A stretch of DNA of 64,000 nucleotides, taken from the NCBI GenBank assembly GCA_015227615.1, contig JAALGZ010000045.1:124001-188000 (forward strand). The letters run 5' to 3'. A program made the translations under genes and the position numbers. Source of the stretch: Labyrinthula sp. Ha (taxonomy: Eukaryota > Sar > Bigyra > Labyrinthulida > Labyrinthulaceae). Within the stretch, counting starts at the first letter, position 1, and each line of letters opens with the position of its first letter. The notes beneath the pieces are model-generated. The model was not told the origin of the DNA, did no database searches, and saw only the letters and a list, made by a program, of their open reading frames with translations. Below, piece by piece: positions 46,946-57,623 of this stretch.

Positions 46946-49900
46946 GTATTTTCTTGATGTATTCTTGTCTGCAAAGAGTTGGATATAGAAGTTTTTATAG
47001 AATTATATATCATAAGTTATTGATTTGGAATACGTTATTGTTTTAAATCTTAAGAAATTGGTTACTAATATCTAAGCTGGTTACCGATGGTTTATGCACA
47101 TGCAAATATCTATGTGGCCTACATGCTTTTTGTTTCCGAGGAAATGTTGATAGAAAAACAAACCAAAGCTATATACATTTTCTTCTTCTTATTTTTTATT
47201 TAAGATTCATATCTTCACCAGTTCTTGCTTTATGGGAGCTATTTACCCCTCATTGAACCATAAACCTCATGAAACTTTTGTTCTTCTGTGCAATGAGGTC
47301 AGCAACCTCATATGGGAGAGCATGTTCTTATACCAATACCTTCTTAGACCATCTAAAATAACTATGGCTTAGAATTTATTTTCAGCTGTAGACTAACTAA
47401 ACCTCAAAAACACAAATGCTACAAAAGCCTCTACTACATGCAGCTCACCAAATACGTGCTAATGCATTGGAGGCAGAACTAATGACAAACAAGCAAGTCA
47501 ATAGCTATGTCACTCAAAGAAACAATTAGGTCCGATAAACTAATGGAGTAGTTCAAGTATTTATTAAACTAAGAGATGCTCAACACAGAACCAATGTATA
47601 CAATACATTTCTCGATTCTTCTTCTTCTTGCATCAAACGTCCTGTAACCCCAACAGAAAAAAAGTCAAGCTCACGTGTATAACTTTTCCTCTGAAAATAA
47701 GATCGGCTGACTTCACATGAGCTATAAGTTCCAAGTTTTCTTTCCAAAAATTTAATCTACTGGCTATGAGCTAGTTGAGTCTGAACTACATGCATTAGAA
47801 GTATTGGTAAAGTGCTGTTAGATACTCTTTAAAATAATCCTTGAAGGTATCCGTTTCTATATTTTGTAAAAGGATGTGATGTATATTATTAGAAGTATGC
47901 AACGAGGTATGGTTATTAATGAAAGATCGTATTAATCACTGAGCGTGTTTCTATATTTTTGTAATTAAGGGAAATGAAGTTGTTCTTCGCATAGCATTCT
48001 TATCTGAAGTAGATAAAGTGCTGACCAAAATTATTATCAAAATTCCTATTTAAAATCAAGGAACAATAAATTTAATTGAATAATACATCAACTACGGAAT
48101 TGTGAATGAAAAAAATTATAAGGTATTAACTATTTTTCAGGGTTTTTTATTTGGGGTATCTCAAACATCTTAGAGTTTCGGGGTCATAAAAATTTTGCGC
48201 ATGATTACGAGAGTCAAGTGACAACTCCCAGAAAACCAAAAAAATATTTTCTTCGGCTAAACAGATTTTTTTCTTCCTGATTTTGCAAGAAGATGTAGGA
48301 ATATTGCTCCTCTCATTTACACCACAACCTGGAAACAAGATTCTTATCTTATTTCGCTGTAAACCATTCACGAAGTGCTGGTCAACCACATTAAATAAAA
48401 AACCAAACCATTTAGATACATTCGGATATGGTATTTTAAGTCTGCGCTGAACATCCTTTCTAAATCTTTTTTGTATTTTCCCTATAATCTAACTATTCAA
48501 CAGACTTGAAAAGTATAGTTCATTTATTATTAGAACCTTTAACAAGTATGTTTTGAGTGACACAAGCCTTGATTTATCCCACATCATCACGCTTTAGAAA
48601 ATCGAACTTTTCTTTTATTTAATTAATATTTACCTCTCTTTTTTAATATTATTAGGAGCGTGCTTTCTTAGTCTTAATTATTAATGCTTAGGCACTATAT
48701 TTATTTCTCCCTTTAACATGTTTAGCTAGTTATTTTATCTAAGAAATTGAATTGAATTGTTACCAATACATCAACTTTTACTTCTCAAAGCACATTTCTT
48801 TGTTCTTAGTTACTTGAACTTTTAATTTAGTGTCCAGAACAACTCTTAAACTAATCACATTTGCACAGATATTTTTGTATGGGGTACTCTAAACGGATTC
48901 CAGACTATGGTTTCTTGTGCGGTGAAGATGAATATCGGCGCAAGAAAGTAGTTTCTTTCCTATATCGGTCACATTTTCTAATAAAAGGAATTAAACTAAA
49001 AAGATATAACTTTCTACTAGTATTATTTTCTTGCTGTGAGCTTTCATTTGCTCAATATACTGTTCCATGCATTTGGAATGGTTTCTCTTCCTGCTCTTTT
49101 CATTATGTAGACCTTGACTGCGCACTGAAAATATAAATCCGTGAATACAAATACTTTACTTAACAAACGTATGATTTCTTACATCTGTATCAGTTTATTG
49201 CATATCCACAATTAAGCCTTCAAAATATATAAGGTGTTAAAGTACTTTCATTTCTATCAAGTAAAGAATTTATTAGAGAGTCCTAATTTAAAACGTCATC
49301 ATCCTCCCAAGTTGAACTGGTTAAATCATATTGTTTTCTACATATGCCAATTTTCTTGGCTGCTTCTTATGAAAAAAACTGAAAACTTGTCTCTAAGCAC
49401 CAATTCTATGATTTTAGTGCATTAATACAATTGTTTGACTCTAAGTTCCAGGGTACATCCCTTAACCCGCACCAAAATTAGTTATTTTCACAGAATAAAG
49501 TAATCCAAATAAAATCTTATTATATTTCCAAAGAAAGTAATTTCTTGATAATATTCAGTTGTTCTTAATATTTCTCGACTTAAATGCGGTTGTTTCATAT
49601 GAAATCTTTGAAAATATTTTCATTTATACTTCTTAGATGGTATTTCATAATGTCTTGTGACAAATCATCTAGCTTGCTATGTTATCCCACATTCTTACAA
49701 GGAAACAACCCTTTAGCTAAGTATTTTAAACGAAATAAGTTCTGGGTATGGTAGTGTAAATTTATGAAGTAAAGTCGTAACTCTTTGCTTGATAAGCCCC
49801 TTCACATGGTTTTCAAGAATTGAAAACATTCCCAATTGCAAACTACAGACTTCCATATTGATGTTATTATAAATTTAAGCTATGTAATATTATTTAGATT

Positions 49901-52264
49901 CTACTGTAAAGTTGATGCTATTGGTAGTTCTGATACTGGCACCTTCCCTTGTTTACACGATATTAAATCGAACTAAATAATCTAAGCGGAAATTGCAATT
50001 ATAAACACGTATAGTATATCGATTGCAGCCATAAATTTGTTTAATATTACTAATGTTTTAGCTTGGTTAAAACAATATAAAGTGCCCAATTCATTGCTAA
50101 TATCTTTGGTTTGTTAGGTTCCTATTCAACAGGGGACATATTTAGTAATTTATAAACTTGTGCCATTGATATCTTGCGACTTAATGGTTTGAAACATATT
50201 TCTAGTACCCTCAATCCGTTATTAAGTTGATAAAGACTATGACAATATCGCTTTTATTAATATTACTGCATCTAAAAATAAATATTTTGAAGGCAAGTTG
50301 CTGATAAAACTAATGTTATAGGTTTTCATATAGGTATGAGATATATTTAGTTGTTAGTAGATTTTAATATATAAGCCAAATTTGAAAGAGATATTTCTTA
50401 ACAACTAAGATCATAAAATTTGCCTGTGGGTGACTGTTCTCTATTCCAGAAAAGTCTAACTTTTGCATATTTGTTCTAAAAGTGGTGATTCCACTTTATA
50501 CATGTTCAAAAAGTTCAGCCCATACAATTGCTAACCTATCTTAAGAAACATCAGTCTCTTTTTCTAACTGAGTACCTAGATACGTTTGAGTTCCAATATG
50601 ATGTACTTTGAAATTGAATCCCTGACATATACATCCTTAAATTTAACTTTTGCTTACAAATGATAAAGCTATTCGCTCAGAAACTAGAGGCATTGGTTAA
50701 GGTTTGGTACAAACCAGCTTCATCCTGGAAATTCCAGTTGTGTTTACAGAAGTGGCCTTCTATTTATACATGAGATTGTACCCAATTTATCCAATATTAA
50801 GCTTAGTTGTACACAGTTAGCAAAACTTAAAATGGTTCTCTTTCAACAATATGACATCTTTTAAATCATACTTGAAGTAGCACTACAAAGTCAAATACTA
50901 TTAATGTAAAATTGTAGTCTAGTAAATCTCCTGGTAGCAAGCTTAGATAGAAAATCTGTTGCTTCTTTTTGACAGAGTAATATTAAGAATTTTTAACAGC
51001 CAAAAGTGATGCTACATCTAGATAAAAACATAACAGCGAAACATCAAATTGATTATTTCATTAAACTGTAAGAATTTTCGAATATTGCAAGAGAGGAAAT
51101 CATTCCACGTCATATCTTTCGATGGCAGGAGTCTACTAAGAAAATCAGATAAAAGAAGAAGAACTTGAGTAAAAGATTAGGTGTATTATTCGTTTTCAAC
51201 TGGTTATTGGTATTGGTAGGTAGTTCTATTGTACAAGAATCTAGAGAATATGGGCTAGAGCGCACTTAAATAAGAGAAACCTTAACTCTGATGGGCGAAT
51301 CTATTTTCCAAAAAAAGACTATGGACTGTTCTGGAAATATATCTGCATACAGGGCAGCAGATGAAATTAATTAACTTTAAGATTGTTTATTTGATATTTA
51401 ATTTTACTCATAAGTAAAAATTTGCTTATCAAAATATTTTTGAAGGCCTGAACACCAATATTGTTATCGTTTTCTCTGTTTTCCAGTCTTGTTAAAATGC
51501 AATTGTTTTTCTTTCAACCAATTGTTGATTTGGATTTACGGTAAATCTATTATAGTTAGTCTCTGAGATTATATTATCCGCTTATTCTTATATTTCTTAG
51601 AATCGATTAGTAAGCTACAGTTGTCTGTCTCAGTCTATTTCACCAGTAATATCGGGGGATCCATCGCAACAACTTTGGAACGCTTGGGCAGTATATTATC
51701 GAACCACTAGGGAGCTTTTAAATTCTATTTATTTGAAAATATAAATTTAGTTCATTTAGTTCTTTATATTTGGTAGTCTTTCTATCACCAAAATTAGGGA
51801 AAAAGAGGGAGAAAGGTCTTCCTACAATTGCTTAAGACTTCCATATTCTGAAAGCACTATCAAAATATGTTAGCTGGGGTTTAACGGAAGGAATTTATTT
51901 ATTAATACTACTACTACAAGAATTTTTCAATCTTCAAAAAATATTATTGCTGTTGACTTAGGGATTCCTAGGTTAATATTGTTATGCTTAATACGGATAG
52001 CTTGCTGACACTATTCGAATTCGTTCACGATCCTGGAAGAACAATTTTAAGTAGTAAGAAATTTATTTTTTCATTTAACTATTTTGATTTATTTTTTTTA
52101 AGGTTTTGGTAAAGATTTATTTGTAACTCTAATATTCTAGGTTAAAAGTATTCATTATATTCTTAAGTCTAAATATTTCAAAGGTCTAAAATTGCCACAA
52201 TATGGAATTACCACGATTCAGGAATATCCGCAAAACAAGAAATTTAAAACACACCTTATAGAAA
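46946..52264. other. Intergenic, 5.3 kb without a supported gene
   Basis: AT-rich with only short unsupported frames (the longest, 48,861-49,136, has no recognisable feature). No repeat arrays, terminal repeats or tRNAs seen. It may hold untranslated RNAs or decayed elements that cannot be recognised by eye. Confidence 0.5.
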
Positions 52265-53534
52265 ATGAATAAACAAATTGCAAAAGATGTATTCATTGTC
52301 GCAGCGAAAAGAACACCTTTTGGAGCTTTTGGTGGCTCATTAAAATTTATATCAGCAGTAGAACTAGGTAAACTTTTCTCCCCGTCTTTACCAATCTTAG
52401 GTGCACTCTCTGCTAGGGCTGCGTTAGATCAAGTTGGTCCAAACTCTGCATCTTTAATAGACAGGTAACTCTTTTAGTTTAATAAGATGTAGTGTTGTAT
52501 TTGGAAACGTTTCACAAACTACAGTAGATTGTGCTTACCTAGGCCGCCATGCAGGTCTCAAAGCAGGTGTTTCTGAGGACGTACCTATGTTCACGGTCAA
52601 TCGTCTTTGTGGCAGCGGATTTCAATCTGTTGTCACTGCCACTCAGGAAATCTTGCTTGGGGAATCTTCTATGGTAATTGCTGGTGGTGCAGAGAACATG
52701 TCACTTGCACCACATCATGCTCTTGTTCGCTGGGGGGTTCCATTTACTCAGTCTCCACCAATGGTAGATTCTCTTTGGGAAGCACTTAATGATGCGCATG
52801 TTAAACTTCCAATGGCCATGACTGCTGAAAATCTAGCGGAGAAAGTTGGTGTAGATAAAGCAGAGAGTGACAACTGGGCACTGAGATCTCAACAAAGGTG
52901 GAAGAATGCTCATGACAATGGGTATTTCAACAACGAGATTGTTCCAGTGGAGATAAAAAAGAAAGGGAAGACAATAGAATTCAAAGTTGATGAGCACCCA
53001 AGACCAGAAACCACCCTTGAAGGACTTACTAAGCTTCGTGCAATCTTCAAAAAGGATGGAGTAGTTTCAGCTGGAAATGCCTCTGGTGTTAATGATGGAG
53101 CAGGAGCATTAATTCTAGCCAATGAGGAAAAAACCAAGGCTGAAGGGCTAAAGCCATTAGCGAAGATTCTTGGATACTCCGTGGTTGGTGTCGATCCAAA
53201 GATTATGGGTATCGGTCCAGTTCCTGCGATCAAGAATGCCGTAGCCAACGCAGGACTTACCCTGAACGACATGGATCTCATTGAGATCAACGAAGCATTT
53301 GCGTGTCAGTTTGTAGCATGCCAAAAAGAACTTGGATTAACATCCGAAGAATTTGATGATAAATTAAATGTCAGTGGTGGTGCTGTTGCAATTGGACATC
53401 CAACAGGAGCAAGTGGTAGTAGAATCATGTCACATCTTGTATATGAGCTTGAAAGAAGAGGAAAAAAGTATGGTGTGGGATCTGCCTGTATCGGAGGTGG
53501 ACAAGGAATAGCTATTGTCATAGAAAGACTTTAA
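52265..53534 (+). CDS. ACAA2: 3-ketoacyl-CoA thiolase (acetyl-CoA acyltransferase 2 type)
   Basis: Three exons: 52,265-52,367, 52,401-52,464 and 52,493-53,534, which give 402 residues, the usual family length. It catalyses the last step of fatty-acid beta-oxidation, cleaving 3-ketoacyl-CoA with CoA. The sequence starts KDVFIVAAKRTPFGAFGG, close to the ACAA2 group. The nucleophile Cys95 sits in NRLCGSGFQS, NEAFA is present, catalytic His358 is in AIGHPTGASG and Cys388 in GSACIGGGQG. With both introns removed the reading frame and family alignment are continuous (ELGALSARAAL, then LIDSVVFGNVSQTTVDCAYLGRHAG). No canonical PTS1 ends the protein and no cleavable presequence is evident; ACAA2 enzymes keep their N-terminus in mitochondria. 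It converges on the P450 gene, 78 bp between stops. Confidence 0.94.
52368..52400 (+). other. 33-bp intron of the thiolase gene
   Basis: GTAAAC...TCTTAG. Its length is a multiple of three and it has no stop, so retention would add 11 residues in frame. Removal restores the family sequence ELGALSARAAL. It has a pyrimidine-rich 3' half. Confidence 0.85.
52465..52492 (+). other. 28-bp intron of the thiolase gene
   Basis: GTAACT...GATGTAG, 28 bp. It contains an in-frame stop if retained. Removal creates the Ser codon AG|T and continues VVFGNVSQTT as in other thiolases. It has a TTTAAT-like branch region. Confidence 0.88.
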
Positions 53535-53612
53535 TTTATTCTTGTTTTCTCTTTCTGTTAACAAAACTTGTTAACGGTTAAGCTCAAGACTTATTGAGAA
53601 CCTGTATAACGG

Positions 53613-55202
53613 CTAAATACCTTTAGGTACTAAGGAAGCATAAACATCAACTGGATATAGAGTAAGACCTATCCAAGGTATTTCTTGAAAATCTGCTGAC
53701 GTGGTATTTGCCACGTCGACTATAAATTCTTTTAGTATATAGAGTATAATAACTCTTATCTCTAGTAAGGCAAGTTTTCTGCCTACACAATTTCTTTTGC
53801 CTAAACTAAAGGGAAAATATGCCTTCTCGCGGGTAGCTTTAGCTAATCTAGCTTGTAAGCTTAAACCAGTTTCTTTTTCTGTATCCAACCACCTCTCAGG
53901 TTGAAAATCATCTGGATTCGAATAATATTTAGGGTTCCTGTGTATCAAGTATGGAAAGTAAAGCACATCAATACCTTTTGGGATCGTATATCCTCCTAAT
54001 TCAACATCTTCCACAACTGTCTTTGTAAATCCAGCAGATGGATACAAGCGAAGAACTTCAAGCACAACTGCGTTCAGGAAGTCCATCTTTTCCAAGTTTT
54101 CTATTGATACATTTTCCAAGTTTCCTCCACAAATGTCTTCAAATTCTTCCATTATTTTTCTCTGCACTCCTTTATTCTTGGCAAGCAGATAAATCGACCA
54201 CGAAATTCCAGCTGCAGTGGTATCATGTCCTGCAAACATAATCGTCCTCATGTTGTCCAAAATCCTAGCTTCTTTCATATCTCCACCCAACAAAATATCA
54301 AGTAGATCACGATTGTTTTCCTTTTCATCACCTTTTCTCTGCTTAATAATATCTTTGACAACTTGATTCAATTTATTCAAACAGGCGTTAAACTCAATAT
54401 TTTGTTTTGTTGGCCAACCAGAAGTCCAATGTAGATGAGGAGTTCTAACTCGCTGCTGCAAAGTGTCCAAGATATTCTCAAACGCGTCATAAAGAGGTGC
54501 TTCATGCGGATTTGTCAGCGACCCAATATCATAACTAAAGGCCACTCTGCCCAGCACATCCAACGTAGTCTTAAGGAATGGCTCAATGAGATTAATTTCT
54601 TTATTCTCATAACCTTTGAGATGGATAACAAGTTCTTTCGCAGTTTTCACAACCATAGGAAACTGCTTCGAAATTAACTCTTGAGTAAACCCCTTATCAA
54701 GTGTAATTCGTTGACTATGCCAAATTGGGCCAGAAGTGGAGAGCACTCCAGATCCAATTAAAGGAGAAGATACTTCGTAAGCGACTCCTTTAGCAAACTT
54801 TGGTAACAGTTTTGTCGAAAGTGATTCTCTAATGACGTCGATGTCGTTTAATAGAACTGTTCCGAAGAACTTGTATACGGTGAAACGCGGATTAATGATA
54901 AAGTTTGCAATAAGTGGTGGGTTAGGAAGCAGTTCTTGTGAAACTTTTTTTGCTAAGGAAAGAAAGTTTTTTTGCATGTATTTGTGAGTGAAAACAAAAT
55001 TTTCGGGGTCTGCTACCTTAAAAGCACCGTAGATGTGCAAAGAGTTTTTTTCCGCTTCTGGGGTTGGTACATGTGGGAGTTTTAGTAACAGTGATTTTTT
55101 TCGTTGAGCTTCTATTACTTGAAGAATGAATTTATAGACTTTGTATACTAGAAAAAGTTTGGCGGCAATTTTCAGTGTTTTGTTCATTGAATACGGCGAC
55201 AT
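53613..55202 (-). CDS. Cytochrome P450 (CYP4-like clan)
   Basis: A 529-residue haem monooxygenase. An N-terminal hydrophobic anchor (about 8-30) suggests the ER membrane. Visible motifs are helix C WHSQR (161-165), helix I AGHDTT (324-329), ExxR EVLR (382-385), the PERW block (FQPERWLD), and the haem-binding loop PFSLGKRNCVG with the ligand Cys472. All key residues are present and length is typical, so the gene looks functional. The subfamily is not recognisable, but the AGHDTTAAGISW helix I is of the CYP4/CYP3-like clan, which hydroxylates fatty acids or other lipophiles. An in-frame Met at residue 6 is an alternative start. Its placement tail-to-tail with a beta-oxidation thiolase may be coincidental. 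Confidence 0.95.
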   Translation of the reverse strand: MSPYSMNKTLKIAAKLFLVYKVYKFILQVIEAQRKKSLLLKLPHVPTPEAEKNSLHIYGAFKVADPENFVFTHKYMQKNFLSLAKKVSQELLPNPPLIANFIINPRFTVYKFFGTVLLNDIDVIRESLSTKLLPKFAKGVAYEVSSPLIGSGVLSTSGPIWHSQRITLDKGFTQELISKQFPMVVKTAKELVIHLKGYENKEINLIEPFLKTTLDVLGRVAFSYDIGSLTNPHEAPLYDAFENILDTLQQRVRTPHLHWTSGWPTKQNIEFNACLNKLNQVVKDIIKQRKGDEKENNRDLLDILLGGDMKEARILDNMRTIMFAGHDTTAAGISWSIYLLAKNKGVQRKIMEEFEDICGGNLENVSIENLEKMDFLNAVVLEVLRLYPSAGFTKTVVEDVELGGYTIPKGIDVLYFPYLIHRNPKYYSNPDDFQPERWLDTEKETGLSLQARLAKATREKAYFPFSLGKRNCVGRKLALLEIRVIILYILKEFIVDVANTTSADFQEIPWIGLTLYPVDVYASLVPKGI

Positions 55203-55515
55203 TTAAGTGTATGAATATTGTTTACTCTGTTCACGTTTTAGTTATGTGTACTCAGAATTATTACGGTAACACAACACTGTGTTAAATCTTGGAAAGTCCG
55301 AATATTACATTACCACAGCACATTGAATTCATGTCAAACACTGAATATTTCCTGCGCTGAAAATATTTACGAAACATCACTTATTTGATACATAGCCAGC
55401 TCAAATCACACCAATATCTTTCACCGAATGTAAAAAGTAAAGAGAAAAAAAGACATTCTTCCACACGTCACACAAAACCGTCAACTTCAAATTTAATACG
55501 AATATAAGAAACCTA

Positions 55516-56400
55516 ATGAAACAACAACTTTCACTCACTCTTCTTCTCTTATCCTACGCCACTTCTCAATGGACAGACACACCTTCAATGTCTCCAACTG
55601 AGTGGCAACCAACATACTACCCTACTAGATCCCCTTCACCTTACCCAACAGAGTGGATACCAACCGCGTATCCCACAGAAACTCTTCCACAACTAGTACC
55701 AACCGGAGAACCAACTATGTCTCCAACCTTTTTCCCAACAGATTTTCCATCAATGTCACCCACAAATTATCCAACAAGCTATCCCTCGATGTCACCTTCA
55801 CCATATCCAACATCTGCACCTACTCAATACCCTACAACTTGGTCTCCAACTTACTCACCCACTAATTATCCTACAACATGGGAACCAACATACTCTCCAA
55901 CAAAATATCCAACAACATGGTCTCCTACAAAAGCTCCGACAAAATATCCTACTACATGGTCTCCTACTAAATCTCCAACCACTTGGTCTCCCACACAATC
56001 TCCAACTTCAGATTCATGGGGCAATGGTGAAGATCCAACTTGGAGTCCAACACCAAGTCCTTCAGAAGAAATGATGAACGATACACCAACTTTGTTACCA
56101 ACGAGTGAACCTACAGAAGAAGTTGGTACTGGTGGAGCAACAACTGGGTCTGAGGATGTAGGTCTGCAGTCGGCTGGAATGGGCAGCAACTTTAAATTTA
56201 TCTTGCCTCTTATTATCCTTGCCGTGCTTCTTGTGGTTGCCGTTCTATATATAGGCATGTCTAATAAGGCAGGTGCTGCTGGAGGACCTGCCGCGGCAGG
56301 AGCAGGTGTGGGTGGGGCAGGTGGAGCAGCGGCAGGAACAAGTACGCCACCTGGGCAGAGTGTGCCGCCTGTAGACTCAAAAGGACTTCAGTTTGTTTGA
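55516..56400 (+). CDS. Surface protein with Pro-Thr repeats, single-pass
   Basis: A 294-residue type I membrane protein. The signal peptide (about 1-17) precedes a mature part from 18 to about 190 built of YPT.WSPT/SPT..PT-type repeats (period 4-8; Pro, Thr, Ser, Tyr and Trp), probably heavily O-glycosylated. An acidic Gly/Thr linker (about 190-225), a transmembrane segment (about 227-248, FILPLIILAVLLVVAVLYIG) and an Ala/Gly-rich then Pro-rich cytoplasmic tail (about 250-294) follow. Such PT repeats are frequent in cell-wall and frustule-associated proteins of stramenopiles. It starts 314 bp from the divergent P450 start. Antisense frames (55,866-56,258) are repeat artefacts. The function is unknown; a wall or adhesion role is inferred. 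Confidence 0.88.
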   Translation: MKQQLSLTLLLLSYATSQWTDTPSMSPTEWQPTYYPTRSPSPYPTEWIPTAYPTETLPQLVPTGEPTMSPTFFPTDFPSMSPTNYPTSYPSMSPSPYPTSAPTQYPTTWSPTYSPTNYPTTWEPTYSPTKYPTTWSPTKAPTKYPTTWSPTKSPTTWSPTQSPTSDSWGNGEDPTWSPTPSPSEEMMNDTPTLLPTSEPTEEVGTGGATTGSEDVGLQSAGMGSNFKFILPLIILAVLLVVAVLYIGMSNKAGAAGGPAAAGAGVGGAGGAAAGTSTPPGQSVPPVDSKGLQFV

Positions 56401-56642
56401 AACTCGTCGATAAATATAATTTGAAACTATTTGTAATAAATAAGTATCTAACTAGATATTAATGTGGTCATAAGACCAGACTAGTTATCTTTGTTTTCTT
56501 TAGTCATTCATCAAAGTTTCTAGTTAATACTGTTCATAGTTTGACAGACTTTTTTCCATGGGGTTTGACTTACTAAATATCAGTAGCTGGATTTAACGTT
56601 TTGTTTGTTATTTCAAAACTATTCTCTGCTTTCAATGAGCGC

Positions 56643-57623
56643 CTAGAGCATTAAAAAAAAAATAATATACTCGATGGAAATGCACTGTTCTGTTCCAGGA
56701 ATAATAAATCTATTAAATATAGCAACTAATGGAATAGATGTGATGTTTCCAGATAACATTGCATATGTTGAATGAAACAACATGAAACCTAAGCTTCCCA
56801 TAACACTTGGTATGCAGATAGGAACAGATATCAAAAAATATCCTAAGGTAAATATGTGCACAATATATTTATAAACTGTAAGCTTGACAAGCAAACTTTT
56901 CATTTTCTTTGAATTTCCTGATAAGTCACTAACGGACATATTTTCCTTAGTTAAGTATATTATGTTATTTATAACCGTTGATAAAGTTTTGCTAAGAATA
57001 AAATTTAAAAGAGAACAATTAACACCAAAGCAAACTTGAACAATAGCAAAGAAAGTGACAAAAGAGACTAGATTATTGAAGAGGATGTAGGCCAGAGGAA
57101 TAACTTTAAGAATGTTGAAGCAAATGACACCATAAAAGATCATATTTAACCTTCTGGTTTGATATATGTCCTCCGAAACTCCCATCAGATTTCTTAACGT
57201 AGGTTGAAAGAAAAAATGGCCCAAGTAGAGTGAGCTGTACCCTTCAGAATAAGCTAATGCGTTCAATCTGCCTTCTGTTGAGTCAAAATCGAGGTCAAGT
57301 GAGCACCCATTGTAAGAATAAATGATAAACAGAGAATTTCCCAAGATCAAAAAGAAAAGAACGAAAAGATTATGTTTCATCAAAAAGATCTCTTGTGTTT
57401 TTTCTGCGTTGGGTAAACCGCTGCTGTTGGAAAAAAGTTTGTGGAGGTTATGTCGAAGGTAAGAGAAAAGAGTTCCAATGAGAGCAAGTACAAGAAGAGC
57501 ATTTGCAAGAACACCAAATATTCTTAAACCTTCTGCTGCAGAATCATAGTACTCAAATACTGTTGAGTTGCACTCTTGTATCAATGGTAAATCACAAAAC
57601 ACTTCACTCTCTTCTTGGCTCAT
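56643..57623 (-). CDS. Seven-pass membrane protein, paralogue 1
   Basis: A 326-residue protein of unrecognised family, similar along its whole length to the one at 62,145. The N-terminal extracellular part has a shared motif F(C)DLPLI.(E/A)CNSTVFEYY with an N-glycosylation site (Asn19). Hydrophobic segments at about 33-55, 84-104, 128-147, 160-182, 184-212, 250-272 and 278-306 fit seven spans. A conserved block YSS.YL.HFFFQPTLR.LMG marks span 3. The loop between spans 5 and 6 is basic. The topology is receptor-like, but no known GPCR motif (DRY, NPxxY) is seen. The reading frame extends through a short hydrophobic tail after the conserved RFIIPGTE.C end. No intron. Confidence 0.82.
   Translation of the reverse strand: MSQEESEVFCDLPLIQECNSTVFEYYDSAAEGLRIFGVLANALLVLALIGTLFSYLRHNLHKLFSNSSGLPNAEKTQEIFLMKHNLFVLFFLILGNSLFIIYSYNGCSLDLDFDSTEGRLNALAYSEGYSSLYLGHFFFQPTLRNLMGVSEDIYQTRRLNMIFYGVICFNILKVIPLAYILFNNLVSFVTFFAIVQVCFGVNCSLLNFILSKTLSTVINNIIYLTKENMSVSDLSGNSKKMKSLLVKLTVYKYIVHIFTLGYFLISVPICIPSVMGSLGFMLFHSTYAMLSGNITSIPLVAIFNRFIIPGTEQCISIEYIIFFLML

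Noticed and set aside
55866-56258. 130-residue minus-strand frame with Gly/Val repeats (VGDxVG).
   Set aside because: It is antisense to the Pro-Thr repeat of the surface protein and arises from the repeat composition.
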